Counted from the first letter of the stretch, positions 46,064 to 56,432 are shown. The stretch is 64,000 nt of DNA from CAVVVS01 sp963751355 (GCA_963751355.1 CAVVVS010000041.1:1-64000); one strand, 5' to 3'. Notes: a model not told the origin generated them from the letters alone. Made by a program: numbers and translations.

Positions 46064-46616
46064 TTGCCAATACCTTGCGATCAAAATAAAACTCAAATGC
46101 TCTTCGAATTCTTTTTATCATTTCTTTTACTGTAGTATAACTTAGATTAAGCAGCTCTGATATCTTCAATGCTTTATACCCAGCCATCAGCAATTCTAGA
46201 ATTCTCCGTTCACTCTTTGTTAACTTTTTCTGCCATTCTTTGAAGTCAATCTGAAAACTTACTAATTCTTCAACCGCTTCTTTTCCTCTTGGCTTTGAGG
46301 TCATCCAATCATCGTATGCAACAACTTCAGTATCAACATCGGGTCTTCTTCTGTAGAAGGACAGTGCATCAAGTGTTGATGTTCCGCCGTATCCTTGCTT
46401 GCAGAAAGATCTTTGATCAACTTCCTTGGCTCTCTGAGTGACAAAGCATTTGTAATTTCGTTTTTTGATTTCTTTTCCGGCAGCAGTATCGTTCCGGAAT
46501 TTCTCGTAGGACTGGCAAACAAGCTCTTGAATCTTATCTTGTCTTCTTGAGTCATAACGAAGGACAGACCAGTAAGCTTGTTCTTTTATAATTGGGTAGA
46601 GTTCTTCCCAAGACAT
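46056..46616 (-). CDS. Sigma70-region-4/LuxR-like helix-turn-helix protein of the island
   Basis: A 186-residue protein. The C-terminal LTKSERRILELLMAGYKALKISELLNLSYTTVKEMIKRIRRAF (about 133-175) is a helix-turn-helix of sigma region 4/LuxR type. The N-terminal part (KEQAYWSVLRYDSRRQDKIQELVCQSYEKFRND) resembles sigma region 2 loosely. It lies between the integrase and helicase genes and may control the element. Its target cannot be read from sequence. The gene ends inside a strong terminator. Confidence 0.68.
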   Translation of the reverse strand: MSWEELYPIIKEQAYWSVLRYDSRRQDKIQELVCQSYEKFRNDTAAGKEIKKRNYKCFVTQRAKEVDQRSFCKQGYGGTSTLDALSFYRRRPDVDTEVVAYDDWMTSKPRGKEAVEELVSFQIDFKEWQKKLTKSERRILELLMAGYKALKISELLNLSYTTVKEMIKRIRRAFEFYFDRKVLASP

Positions 46617-46735
46617 ACATTAGATATCCTCCAATTAGTTTAACAATTTATTTGATCGCAGTGGGTCGGTTGGTTGTGTAGAAGGTGTAGGTATATTCTA
46701 ACTACAGATTTCTTATACCATATTTCCGTGAATAA

Positions 46736-47746
46736 CTAAAGGAGGTTTACCGAATTTATTAAATCATCAGATCTCAAATGTGCATAAATTTCAGTAGTTT
46801 TTATATCTGAATGCCCAAGGAGCTTGGATACCAGATAAATAGAAACTCCGCTTTGTACAAGCCATGAAGCAAATGTATGTCGCAAGGAATGGAAGTTCAG
46901 TTTAGGATTGACATTAGATAGTTTAACATATCTTCTCATATTATTCTGAACATATTTCCATCTGTTTGTTATTTTTGGAAATTCGAAAAGGTAATCATCA
47001 CTAGTCTTATTTTTCTTTTTAAGACTGACTATACTTTGAATTGCATGATCATTTAACGGCACGACTCTTACTCTTTTCCCCTTCGTAATATGCTGCTGAT
47101 TATCGAGAATAATATACTTTTGATCTAAATTTACTTGATACCATTTTAGTTTGAGTAACTCCATCTGTCTAAGTCCGGTATTAACTGCAACGTTAACAAG
47201 GGCTAGAAATTCTTTATTGTCTATTACCTTTTTAAGTTTCTTAAATTCCTCTTTACTAAAGTAAATGGGTAGTTTTTGGGGTGGTTAGGGTCTTTTAACA
47301 TTCTTACAAGGATTAAATAATAAATAACCTTGTTCAATCCCCCAATTAAAACAACTGGAGAGATTTATTATGTCCTTCCTAGCTTGATAAATTGATGAAT
47401 TATTTAACCTCCAATCGATATAATTCAAAATCATTTTTTCATTTATACTTTCAAGCTGAGTATCACCTATATAATTTTGAAAATACTTAAATGTTGTTTT
47501 AAAGGTCTTGGTAGTTTTTTCTGTGTGGACGAACTCTGAGTGTTTAAGAAATTGAAATCGAAATGATTTTAAGGTTATGGGTATTACTTCATGTTTTCTT
47601 CTTAGGTCTAACTCCTTCGAAAAGTTGGATAAAAAAGTAAGTGCTTCTGTTTTTTTCTTTGACTTGGTTGAAACTGCTTTTCTTAATCCCTCTTGATCAT
47701 GATAAAAGATATAATAGATTCCGTTAGGGCGTTTCGATAAAAACAT
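46736..47746 (-). pseudogene. Tyrosine recombinase (integrase) interrupted by an in-frame stop
   Basis: The N-terminal part (47285-47746) has a SAM-like arm (MFLSKRPNGIYYIFYHDQEGLRKAVSTKSKK) and core-binding domain; it ends KNVKRP and a TAA. The following codons stay in the same frame (PPQKLPIYFSKEEFKKLKK) into VNTGLRQMELLKLKW, and the second part (from 47164) contains the catalytic domain with FHSLRHTFASWLVQSG, LGHSDIKTTEIYAHL and the tyrosine. RKRK-type R, HxxR, H and Y residues are present, so only one nonsense codon (47285-47287) breaks an otherwise intact protein of about 336 residues. The element is therefore probably immobile. Confidence 0.82.
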
Positions 47747-47901
47747 TTTTACTCCTTTCTGAATCCATTGAAGTGCGTCATAAACAGCTGCACACTAAAC
47801 TGCACACTGTAATAAGCTATTTGTATTCAAAAAGGTGTATTTGAGGTAGGTAAAAGATTTGAAAATACTGCGTTTTCTAATACTTTTTTGCAGCATATTA
47901 G

Positions 47902-47918
47902 TGGAGGTGGCGGGAGTC
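47902..47918 (-). other. 17-bp fragment resembling the 3' end of tmRNA (candidate att site)
   Basis: On the minus strand GACTCCCGCCACCTCCA equals the usual last bases of bacterial tmRNA (ssrA), a frequent integration target. The similarity stops at 47918 and there is no tmRNA body beyond it. It lies 156 bases upstream of the integrase start, the usual place for an attachment site. The polarity implies the element to which this junction belongs lies on the higher-coordinate side, while the integrase lies on the lower side, so tandem insertion or rearrangement must be assumed. Confidence 0.5.
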
Positions 47919-48591
47919 ACCGATTTACATTTAACCTATTATACTATAATAAATTAGGCAAAAGCATGCAATACTTCACACACTATTCACACATAAATTA
48001 TAACTAACTTTTATCTAATTAAATAGAATATGGATGTAACACAAATTGGCTGACATTTTGAGGTTACTCGTAGCTAAGGATAAAAAGGAAGTGATTGTAT
48101 AGCCATTTCCCTAATTTTCAAAATGAATCTCAACTATATGGATGAATATTAGAAAAAGTGGTTTAATAATAGTGAGTAAATTGTAACATAAATTCCGTTT
48201 AAAAAATTATTGTCTCCATTACCAACAAAATTAATCGTACATAATACTAAAAAAGTGTTCAATAATAGCTGCAAAAGATTTTTTTACTATAAAAATATTT
48301 CTTTAGATTATTAAATATTTCAATCATCTTACGTTTTAGCTTTTTTCAAATATCTTAGCAATATTATGACTGAATTAATTTCACCTGGCTCGTACTGTCA
48401 TTTTCCTATATTATATATTCGATTCATAAACCTGATAATTTGTCTCCAGAGATATAAAAATAAAATTCCAACTAATCTTTCTTTTTAATTTAAATTTTGT
48501 TTTAGGAGCCTTTGTTCATAGAATTAAAATTGATTCAGAAAATATGTCAATTGGATAGGAAAAATTTACTTAAATTAAATTGATTCCAAAA
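47919..48591. other. Intergenic region between the island and the rhamnose operon
   Basis: About 670 AT-rich bases with no supported gene. It lies at the 3' end of rhaA copy 1 and beyond the att-like site. Nothing repetitive or structured stands out. I did not find a terminator or a tRNA. Confidence 0.35.
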
Positions 48592-49863
48592 TCAAGAGCG
48601 GTTTTTTAAAATGGTTTTCTCATACTCCTGAATAACTTCAATATAATCTTCACCAACTGGTACATCATTTAACAAACAATAATAATCATAAACACTGCCG
48701 AATGGTTTTGTCTTCATTATTTCAAAAAGCGCCAGTCTCTCAAAATAATTTCCAGACTCTTCATACTCCTTAAGCTTGTCTATTGGTTCAAGCAATGCAA
48801 ACAGAAAAGCTAATTGAGCGGCTCTTGTACCTATAACATAAGCGCCGATTCTATTTATACTACCATCAAAAAAATCCAGTCCGATATTTACTCGTTCCAG
48901 AACTTTTGAGCGAATTATTTCCTGTGCTATAAGTTGAATCTCATCATTAAAAATTACAACATGATCACTATCCCATCTAACTCCACGGCTTATATGAAGA
49001 AGTAATTCATCTATAAATTGCAGAACGGAAGAAATTTTATCACCTATTTGTTCCGTGGGATGAAAATGACCGGTATCCAAACAAATCAGTTTGTTATTCT
49101 TGATAGCGTAGCCCATATAAAATTCATGTGAACCCACTACCATCGATTCCGAACCAATGCCGAATAATTTACTTTCAACAGAATCCTTTAGATATTGTTT
49201 TGGATAATCAATTTTAAATATTTCATCTAGGGATTTTTTTAATATTGTACGATGGACATCCCGGTCAACTGGAATATCTTTTGAACCGTCTGGGATCCAT
49301 ATATTATTTACGCAAGGAGTATCTAACTGTTTGCCTATCTCTGCAGCAATCATTCTTGATCGTTTTACATGCTCAATCCAAAACTTGCGGTAAGTTTCAT
49401 TTTTACTTGAAAGAGTAAATCCGTCATCAGCATAAGGATGCGAAAAACATGTCGGATTAAAATCCAGCCCAATACCTAGTTTTTTAGCCCAATCAATCCA
49501 GCTCTGAAAATGTTTTACTTCTATTTGGTCACGGTCAACTTTTTCACCCTGGAAATCACCGTATATAGAATGCAGATTAAGTCGCTGCCTGCCAGGCAAC
49601 AGACTCATAACCTTTTCAATATCCTCTCTTACTTGTTGAATAGTTTTAGCTTTGCCGCGATAATTCCCGGTAACATGAATACCGCCTCCTTCCAATTCGG
49701 CATCTGGAGTTTCAAATCCGCCGACATCGTCTGCCTGCCAGCAGTGCAAACTTATTTTAACCTGATCTAATTTTTGCAAAGCTTTATCTGTATCAACCCC
49801 TAATTCAGCATATTCTCTTTTTGCATGCTGATATGCCTCTTCAATATTTTTTTTGTTTTTCAT
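48592..49863 (-). CDS. rhaA: L-rhamnose isomerase, copy 1
   Basis: A 423-residue protein of the E. coli RhaA type that converts L-rhamnose to L-rhamnulose. Family segments are KISLHCWQADDVGGFE, LNLHSIYGDF, GLDFNPTCFSHPYADDGFTLS, MNIWIPDG-like NIWIPDGSKDIPVDR, VESKLFGIGSESMVVGSHEFYMGYA, LDTGHFHPTE, VRWDSDHVVIF and GLDFFDGSINRIGAYVIG, with the metal ligands Asp, His and Glu. It is the last gene of the rhamnose run. A second copy at 61861 has roughly nine in ten residues identical by eye. Confidence 0.95.
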   Translation of the reverse strand: MKNKKNIEEAYQHAKREYAELGVDTDKALQKLDQVKISLHCWQADDVGGFETPDAELEGGGIHVTGNYRGKAKTIQQVREDIEKVMSLLPGRQRLNLHSIYGDFQGEKVDRDQIEVKHFQSWIDWAKKLGIGLDFNPTCFSHPYADDGFTLSSKNETYRKFWIEHVKRSRMIAAEIGKQLDTPCVNNIWIPDGSKDIPVDRDVHRTILKKSLDEIFKIDYPKQYLKDSVESKLFGIGSESMVVGSHEFYMGYAIKNNKLICLDTGHFHPTEQIGDKISSVLQFIDELLLHISRGVRWDSDHVVIFNDEIQLIAQEIIRSKVLERVNIGLDFFDGSINRIGAYVIGTRAAQLAFLFALLEPIDKLKEYEESGNYFERLALFEIMKTKPFGSVYDYYCLLNDVPVGEDYIEVIQEYEKTILKNRS

Positions 49864-49906
49864 AATAAAGATAATTTTTATGAATAATTACTTAACTTAT
49901 AAACAT

Positions 49907-52114
49907 TCAAGACAATATCTTTTCTAAAAATTCTATGGGATGATAAACCACTATACCCAATTGGTCCGCAATCTGCTCACGGCATGATGTTCCGCTCGCT
50001 AAAATTATTTTTTGCTTACCAGTTGATTCCGATTTTCCTATTTGTTTTACCAATTCTTGTCCTATATTCTTGCTTATATCATAATATTCTTTTTTATAAC
50101 CAAAACTGCCTGCCATTCCGCAGCATTCTACATCAGATACATCTACTGAAAATCCAATTCGTATAAAAAATTCTACGGCAGCATTTCCTGCACCAATTGT
50201 TTTTATCTGACAGTGCGGATGATAAAAAATGTAATTTGTAGATGCACTAGAATTGTCTATTTTCATATCTAATTCAAGTTCATTGTTGGAAATTAATTTA
50301 TTCAGATACTCTATAGGATCATAAGTATGTTTCGCAAATTTATTGAACAAATTATCATTATTGATTAATTTTTTATAATCATATCTAAACAACGCTAATA
50401 CACTCGGCTCTGCAACAATAATATCAAGGCCTCCGTCAATAAATTGTTCAAGATAAGCGGATAGTTTGACTGCTTCATTCTTTGCTTGTTCAATTAGACC
50501 CTGCGATTGTGAAGCTCTTCCCTCTGCAAAGGTCTTACTAATTGAAACGGGGATTCCCAATTTATCAAATACCCTGACAGAAGCCATTCCAATTTGCGGA
50601 TTATTATAATTGGTATACACATCTGAAAACAATACCACTTTGCAAGCTTTCCCCTTTTTGTTATTATTCTCAGAATATTTTTCGAATTGTTTTATTAAGG
50701 TTTGCCGGGGAAATCTTGGTATTGAGCGACGTTTATCTACTCCCAAAGTTTTTTCCATAAGTAACCTACTTATAGAAAGACTGTTTACCCAGTTAGAAAT
50801 ATTTGGAAAAATTGATGCATAACTTGCTAGCATAGAAAATTTTCCAAAAAACATTTTTTGCAAAGATACTTTACCAGTAGATTTTATCAGCCGATTCTTA
50901 ATTTCAGTGTTCAACCATGGTATATCGATACGAACAGGACAATTGGGAACACATCTTAAACAGCCGCTACATAATTCTGCAAATCTTCCTTTTTCTAAAT
51001 TACTTGTTCCTACCGTCCAAGCAGCGCCTATACCACCAGTATAACATTCACCTCCAAAGGCATGTCCGCCGACAGTTTGGAAATTTGCACACGAATTCAT
51101 ACATGCACTGCATCTTATACAGTAAAGAGCTTCTTTTAAAGTATTATCTCCCCTCATTCTCATTCGCCCGTTGTCAATAAGAACAAGATAAAATTCCCTT
51201 TTCTTATCGTCCCTTCCATTTAAATTAAGAATTGGTAAATCTAAAGGGGGTTCCAATATATTTGTATATGATGTAAGAGCCTGACCTGTACCGCTGGCAG
51301 CTAACAATTCTATAAATACGCCAAAATCTTTTCTGCTCGAAATTATTTTTTCTATGCCGCAAATTGCTATATGAATAGCCGGAAGCTGTGTTGTAAGTCT
51401 TATGTTTCCTTCGCTTTCTACTAATAATATAGTTCCATCTTCCGCCGAGACTAAATTAACTCCGCTTATTCCGATGTCTGCCGAAAGAAATTTATTTCTT
51501 AATATATCTCTTGCAAACTGCGTAAGTTCCTCACCGGTTTCAAGCGTCTTATCTGTATCAAAATTTCTTTTAAATAGTTCCGAGATGCTTTCCCTGCTTC
51601 TGTGAATTGCAGGTGCAACGATATGCGACGGCTGTTCTTTTGAAACTTGTAAAATAAATTCTGCTAAATCAGTTTCAGCTACTTCAATACCAGCATTTTC
51701 CAAAACAGGATTTAAACCTATTTCTTCCGAAGTAATAGACTTTGACTTTACAATTAATTTTGCCTTATGGCTCAAGCAAGTATTTTTAATAAAATTTGTA
51801 GCATCCTCTTTTGTTTTAGCGTAATAGACTTTCCCTCCGCGTGCTTCTATTGTTTCGGTTAATTTTTTAATTAATAATGTTAAATTTTCAATTGCCTTTT
51901 CTTTAATTGTACGGACACTGTCTTTTAATTCCTCATAATCTCTGTAATTTTTTGTAGTTTTATATTTATTGGAATTGAATGTTTGGGTATTATGACGAAG
52001 CGCATTGTTTTCAACGTCAAGTGCAATCGATATTGATTTATATAGTGAATTTTCTTTAGAAGATTTATTTGCAACCTCTCTCGGATGGATTTTATTTTTA
52101 TTTGTAATGTCCAT
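49907..52114 (-). CDS. LutB-LutA fusion, iron-sulfur subunit of the L-lactate oxidation complex
   Basis: A 735-residue fusion. Residues about 70-330 are a LUD domain like LutB (KTCLSHKAKLIVKSKSITSEEIGLNPVLE, then AEDGTILLVESEGNIRLTT). Next come two 4Fe-4S motifs, CIRCSACMNSC and CSGCLRCVPNCP. The last ~240 residues are LutA-like: the second CCG domain is intact (HPHCQI and VECCGMAGSFG), but the first lacks its cysteine pair (FAEGRASQSQGL). LutABC oxidises L-lactate to pyruvate, which fits the L-lactate made by RhaEW from rhamnose. It lies 18 bases after lutC. Confidence 0.82.
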   Translation of the reverse strand: MDITNKNKIHPREVANKSSKENSLYKSISIALDVENNALRHNTQTFNSNKYKTTKNYRDYEELKDSVRTIKEKAIENLTLLIKKLTETIEARGGKVYYAKTKEDATNFIKNTCLSHKAKLIVKSKSITSEEIGLNPVLENAGIEVAETDLAEFILQVSKEQPSHIVAPAIHRSRESISELFKRNFDTDKTLETGEELTQFARDILRNKFLSADIGISGVNLVSAEDGTILLVESEGNIRLTTQLPAIHIAICGIEKIISSRKDFGVFIELLAASGTGQALTSYTNILEPPLDLPILNLNGRDDKKREFYLVLIDNGRMRMRGDNTLKEALYCIRCSACMNSCANFQTVGGHAFGGECYTGGIGAAWTVGTSNLEKGRFAELCSGCLRCVPNCPVRIDIPWLNTEIKNRLIKSTGKVSLQKMFFGKFSMLASYASIFPNISNWVNSLSISRLLMEKTLGVDKRRSIPRFPRQTLIKQFEKYSENNNKKGKACKVVLFSDVYTNYNNPQIGMASVRVFDKLGIPVSISKTFAEGRASQSQGLIEQAKNEAVKLSAYLEQFIDGGLDIIVAEPSVLALFRYDYKKLINNDNLFNKFAKHTYDPIEYLNKLISNNELELDMKIDNSSASTNYIFYHPHCQIKTIGAGNAAVEFFIRIGFSVDVSDVECCGMAGSFGYKKEYYDISKNIGQELVKQIGKSESTGKQKIILASGTSCREQIADQLGIVVYHPIEFLEKILS

Positions 52115-52132
52115 AGAATTACTCTAGTACAA

Positions 52133-52657
52133 TTATATGAATTTTCCCGGTCCGTGAACACCTCTTACCAAAGGACCCATATCTGCTGTTGCACTAGGAC
52201 CGGTTATTATTGAAAAACTTTGAGATAACCCTTTACCGTCTAAATACTTTTCCGAAAAAACATCACGCGGTCTTGGAATAATAGTATTACCATCAACCAC
52301 AACTATATGTTTTCTTGTAAGCATACTAGCCGCACTAGTTAGATTATTCGCAACAGGAACACACACTGAACCTGTGGAAGCAATTCCGCAAAATGCATCC
52401 GTAACACCGACTTTTATATTTCTTAATTGTTCTTTGCTTGGCTTAGTAACTACATTATCGTTTCGTCTAAATTCTGCAAACAGATCAGGATTCAAATAAT
52501 TAGGTTCAGCTAAAAGTGTGGTTTCGTTTTCTGCAGCTATTACCAAGGCACGTGTTAAAGAGTCAATGTTTTTAGCAATAACCTCCACAGATGCCGTAAG
52601 AGCCTCAGCGGCTTCAATGAAACGGTTTATAATATCTGAATGACTTTGAATTTGCAT
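52133..52657 (-). CDS. lutC: LutC, LUD-domain subunit of L-lactate oxidation
   Basis: A 174-residue LUD-domain protein. VGVTDAFCGIASTGSVCV, LTRKHIVVVDGNTIIPR and the C-terminal FSIITGPSATADMGPLVRGVHGPGKF are typical of LutC/YkgG proteins, which form a complex with LutA and LutB. The gene sits between rhaB and the LutB-LutA fusion with 14 and 18 bases to its neighbours, clearly one operon. It has no signal peptide and should be cytoplasmic. Confidence 0.87.
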   Translation of the reverse strand: MQIQSHSDIINRFIEAAEALTASVEVIAKNIDSLTRALVIAAENETTLLAEPNYLNPDLFAEFRRNDNVVTKPSKEQLRNIKVGVTDAFCGIASTGSVCVPVANNLTSAASMLTRKHIVVVDGNTIIPRPRDVFSEKYLDGKGLSQSFSIITGPSATADMGPLVRGVHGPGKFI

Positions 52658-52671
52658 TAAAAATTTTCTGT

Positions 52672-54147
52672 TTATAATTTTAAAATATTTTTAAATTTAT
52701 TCTCATTATCATTGAAATATTGAATATTTTTTGGCGTATATGTTTTTAATTCAAACGAGTTCGAAACTATACTTCTCCATTTGCTAATATTTTTTACTTT
52801 ACCTGTAGCAATTGCTTGCGTTCCAATATTACCGGTTATAGTTCCTTCCTTCGGTCCTGCTATAACATTACAACCGGTTGCATCTGCAGTAAATTGTGTA
52901 AGCAATTCATTTTGTATACCTCCGCCAATAACATGCAGATAATTTATTTTTTGTCCGGTTACTTCTTTAATTTGTTTAAGTGTTTCCCTATAATAAAATG
53001 CTAAACTTTCAATTATAACTTCAATTATAAATCCCGCATCATTTTTAAAATTCTGTTTAGTTTCTTGTAAATAGTTTAATATTTTTTTCGGCATTTCCCC
53101 GGCTTTTAAAAATCTGGGATCATCTAAATTTAACCAGGCATTTGCAAATCCATTTCTTTCTGCTTTTAAAACCAGCTCTGAATAACTATAATTATGTGAT
53201 TTTTCCTCCCAATACCTTTTGCATTCCTGAATAGGCCATAACCCAATTATATTTTTTAGGAACCTTATGGTATTTTCTATACCCCCTTCATTTGTAAAAT
53301 TATAATTCATCGCCTCCGGTGAAATTAAAGGCTGCTTTAATTCCACTCCCATTAGCGACCATGTTCCCGAGCTTAGATAAGACCAATTATCTTCAAATTT
53401 AACCGGTACCGAAGCAACCGCAGAAGCTGTATCATGACTCGTACTAGCTATTACAGGAATATTTGAACTTAATCCTGTTTCCTTTGCAATTGACGGTAAA
53501 AGATTACCTAATATGGTTCCGGGTTCAACTATTTCCGGAAATATTTTTCTGTCTAAACCGAATGAGTCAATTAATTGATTAGACCATTTTCTTTTATACG
53601 GATCGACAAGACTGGTAGTAGAAGCATTTGTAAATTCTGTTTTCGTTATACCGGAAAGTAAAAAATTAAGATAATCCGGAATCAAAAGAAATTTATCCGC
53701 TTTACTTAATCTTTCCCGATTTTCTGCCAATAATTGATACAGTGTATTGAATTGGGCAAATTGAATTCCGGTCATTTTATAAATAACATCTTTGGGAATT
53801 ACCTTAAAAGCTTGTTCCATTATGTTATCAGTTCGGTTATCACGGTAATGATATGGCTCCCCAAGCATTCGACCGGATTTATCAATTAATACATAATCAA
53901 CAGCCCATGTGTCAATTCCAATACCTGCGAATTCACTCCCAAAATTTTCTGCCGCTTTTTTTAATCCGGTTATTAACTCCAAAAATATTGCTGAAATATT
54001 CCAGTGAAATCCACTTTCATTTATAATATTATGAGTTGTAAAACGATGAACTTCACTTAACTTGACCTGTTCATCGTTCAATTCGGCAACTACACAAAGT
54101 CCGCTTTCGGCACCAAGATCAAAGCCTATAAATTTTTTTTCAATCAA
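52672..54147 (-). CDS. rhaB: L-rhamnulokinase
   Basis: A 491-residue FGGY-family kinase, TTG start. The N-terminal FIGFDLGAESGLCVVAEL and GIGIDTWAVDYVLIDKSGRMLGEPYHYRDNRT are typical of rhamnulokinase, as are ASTSHDTASAVASVP, SYLSSGTWSLMGVE and VIGGGIQNELLTQFTADATG, where ATP binds. It phosphorylates L-rhamnulose for RhaEW. It is 14 bases after lutC begins and 38 after rhaEW ends, in transcription order rhaEW, rhaB, lutC. It is cytoplasmic. Confidence 0.93.
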   Translation of the reverse strand: MIEKKFIGFDLGAESGLCVVAELNDEQVKLSEVHRFTTHNIINESGFHWNISAIFLELITGLKKAAENFGSEFAGIGIDTWAVDYVLIDKSGRMLGEPYHYRDNRTDNIMEQAFKVIPKDVIYKMTGIQFAQFNTLYQLLAENRERLSKADKFLLIPDYLNFLLSGITKTEFTNASTTSLVDPYKRKWSNQLIDSFGLDRKIFPEIVEPGTILGNLLPSIAKETGLSSNIPVIASTSHDTASAVASVPVKFEDNWSYLSSGTWSLMGVELKQPLISPEAMNYNFTNEGGIENTIRFLKNIIGLWPIQECKRYWEEKSHNYSYSELVLKAERNGFANAWLNLDDPRFLKAGEMPKKILNYLQETKQNFKNDAGFIIEVIIESLAFYYRETLKQIKEVTGQKINYLHVIGGGIQNELLTQFTADATGCNVIAGPKEGTITGNIGTQAIATGKVKNISKWRSIVSNSFELKTYTPKNIQYFNDNENKFKNILKL

Positions 54148-54185
54148 TATATTATGTTTCTTTCTTAATTTTAATTTCTTTTAAA

Positions 54186-56372
54186 TTACCTTAAAAATGC
54201 TTCCTTCAAACCTCCGTCAACAGGAATTATATGTCCTGTAGTTCGATTGGATTTTTCGGAAATTAAATAATATCCGGCTTCAACAATATCTTTAGGTCTT
54301 ACATCTTTATTAAGTAATGTCCTCTTGGCATAAAAACCGGCTAATTTGTTTCGCAGAATTTCAGTTTTTTCATCCTCGCTAAATTGAATTCCGTATTTTT
54401 CTAAACTGTTTATCACTCTGTCACGAGGAAACATTGTACTACCTTCAACAACCGTAGCCGGGCTAACTCCGTTTAACCTTATTTTAGATGAATAACGAAT
54501 TGCAAGTTCTCTTATAAGATGATTTAAAGCCGCTTTACTTACATCATAAGGTTCGCTTCCAATCTTTGATACAACTGCATTAGCGGAACTCGTTAACAGC
54601 ACAGTTCCTTTTGTATCCTGATTATCTATTATTTTAACAAATTCTTCTGTCAAAATATTATTGCTTGTCACATTAATATTAAATGTCTTGGCCCATGTTT
54701 CATCGTAATAAGTTTTCCCATCTTTGTCGGCAGGAATAAAAACAGCGGCAGTATTAATTAATATATCCAGCCCGCCAAATTTTAAAATGATCTTATTGTA
54801 CGCATCAATAACAGATTGTCTATCGGTAATATCCATTTTAATAGCAAGACATGTTTCATTACCGAATTTGGTATTTATTTGCGAAGCAGTTTCCTCCGCA
54901 GCATCACTATCTAAATCCGCAACTGCAACATGAGCACCTTCTTCTACTAACTTAAGACAAAATTCCCTACCAATTCCATTTCCTCCGCCTGCAACAATTG
55001 CAATTTTTCTGGCAAATTCTTTTTCTTTCGGCTGCCTTTTAATTTTTGCTTCTTCCAGGGCCCAGTATTCAATCCGAAATGCTTCTTTGGGAGATAATGA
55101 TACATAATTATTTTGAACTCTGTTAGAATCTATGTCGTCATCAATTTTACCGGTTCCCATGGATGTTGCACCTTCCATCACATGAATTGCATTAACGTAA
55201 AATTCTCCGGTAATCCTGGCTTCTTTTTTATTTTTTCCGAAACTAAACATTCCCACTCCGGGTAGTAAAACGACGGTCGGTTTTGTTCCTCTCATCGCCG
55301 GAGAGTCAGATTCCTTATTACTTTCATAATAACTTTTATAATCTTCCGCATATTTATTAAATGTATCAGCTACACGTTCCCTGAGAGAAGAGATATCATC
55401 TTTCTGTGGATTCCAGTTTATATACATTGGTCTGACCTTAGTACGTATAAAGTGATCGGGACAGCTAGTTCCCATAAATGCCATCTTCTCGCCGTCAATA
55501 CTGTTTACAAATCTTAAAACTTCGGGTAAATCAACATAATTTCCGATTACGGATTTCTCTTTGCCAATTCCACCCCTTATTAAAGGTAAAATCTCCTCTG
55601 CAATTCTTCCCTTATTGTCGAGAGTTTGATATTTTAGCCCTCCAAATATTTTTTCACCTTTATTGTTAATCCTTGAAATAACAAATTCACCCATGCTATC
55701 AATTATTTCTAAAGTTAAACGATAGCATTCATAATGACCGTTTGCCCAATTTATTAAACCATGAGAACCAAGAATCACTCCTTCTGCAGTAGGATTTTTA
55801 TCAATCGCTTCCTTAAGCATAGTTCCAAGTTGATACCCCGGTCTTTGCCACGGAAGCCAAACTAAGTTATAACCATATTCTTCATTAAATTCTTTTAATA
55901 ATTGCCTTCCGTTTGCCGAAGCAGCTAACGCAATTGCCCAGTCGGGATGCATGTGATCTACATTTTTGTAAGGTATTAATCCGTGAAGCGGAGTATCTAT
56001 AGATGCCGGTCTGGGATTTAAACTAAACGTACACATCGGATAATATCCTAACATCTCATCTTCAAATTTTTCTCCTCTGTATTTTTTGCCGATCGATAAA
56101 AATTTATCCATATACAATGTTGCAAATCCGTCCCTTTTTATAGAACCCAGATCTCCACCGCTTCCTTTTACCCATAGGACTTCTACTTCTTGTTCAACAA
56201 GCGGATCATCCATCATTATTTTGGAAGAAGTATTACCGCCGCCGAAATTAGTTATACGCAGATCCGAACCGAGCAAGTTAGAACGATAACGTAATTTTTC
56301 CGGTTCATCTAATTTTTTTTCATATTCGTGATCCCATTTATCTTCCAAATAAATTAGTTTACTTTTTTTCAT
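54186..56372 (-). CDS. rhaE: Bifunctional rhamnulose-1-phosphate aldolase / L-lactaldehyde dehydrogenase (RhaEW)
   Basis: A 728-residue fusion. Residues about 25-440 form a class II aldolase of the RhaE type (FGGGNTSSKI, PRPASIDTPLHGLIPYKNVDHMHPDW with metal-binding histidines, EGVILGSHGLINW). Residues about 455-728 form an SDR (VAGGGNGIGREF, INTAAVFIP, LTSSANAV, YDVSKAALNH, PVDGG), the lactaldehyde dehydrogenase part. The aldolase gives DHAP and L-lactaldehyde; the SDR oxidises the latter to L-lactate. Such fusions are known from Bacteroidota, Chloroflexi and Bacillus rhamnose operons. Confidence 0.9.
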   Translation of the reverse strand: MKKSKLIYLEDKWDHEYEKKLDEPEKLRYRSNLLGSDLRITNFGGGNTSSKIMMDDPLVEQEVEVLWVKGSGGDLGSIKRDGFATLYMDKFLSIGKKYRGEKFEDEMLGYYPMCTFSLNPRPASIDTPLHGLIPYKNVDHMHPDWAIALAASANGRQLLKEFNEEYGYNLVWLPWQRPGYQLGTMLKEAIDKNPTAEGVILGSHGLINWANGHYECYRLTLEIIDSMGEFVISRINNKGEKIFGGLKYQTLDNKGRIAEEILPLIRGGIGKEKSVIGNYVDLPEVLRFVNSIDGEKMAFMGTSCPDHFIRTKVRPMYINWNPQKDDISSLRERVADTFNKYAEDYKSYYESNKESDSPAMRGTKPTVVLLPGVGMFSFGKNKKEARITGEFYVNAIHVMEGATSMGTGKIDDDIDSNRVQNNYVSLSPKEAFRIEYWALEEAKIKRQPKEKEFARKIAIVAGGGNGIGREFCLKLVEEGAHVAVADLDSDAAEETASQINTKFGNETCLAIKMDITDRQSVIDAYNKIILKFGGLDILINTAAVFIPADKDGKTYYDETWAKTFNINVTSNNILTEEFVKIIDNQDTKGTVLLTSSANAVVSKIGSEPYDVSKAALNHLIRELAIRYSSKIRLNGVSPATVVEGSTMFPRDRVINSLEKYGIQFSEDEKTEILRNKLAGFYAKRTLLNKDVRPKDIVEAGYYLISEKSNRTTGHIIPVDGGLKEAFLR

Positions 56373-56432
56373 ATTTTTATACCTCTTATAATTTTATTTA
56401 TTATTATATCTACTGAACTTCATACAATGATA

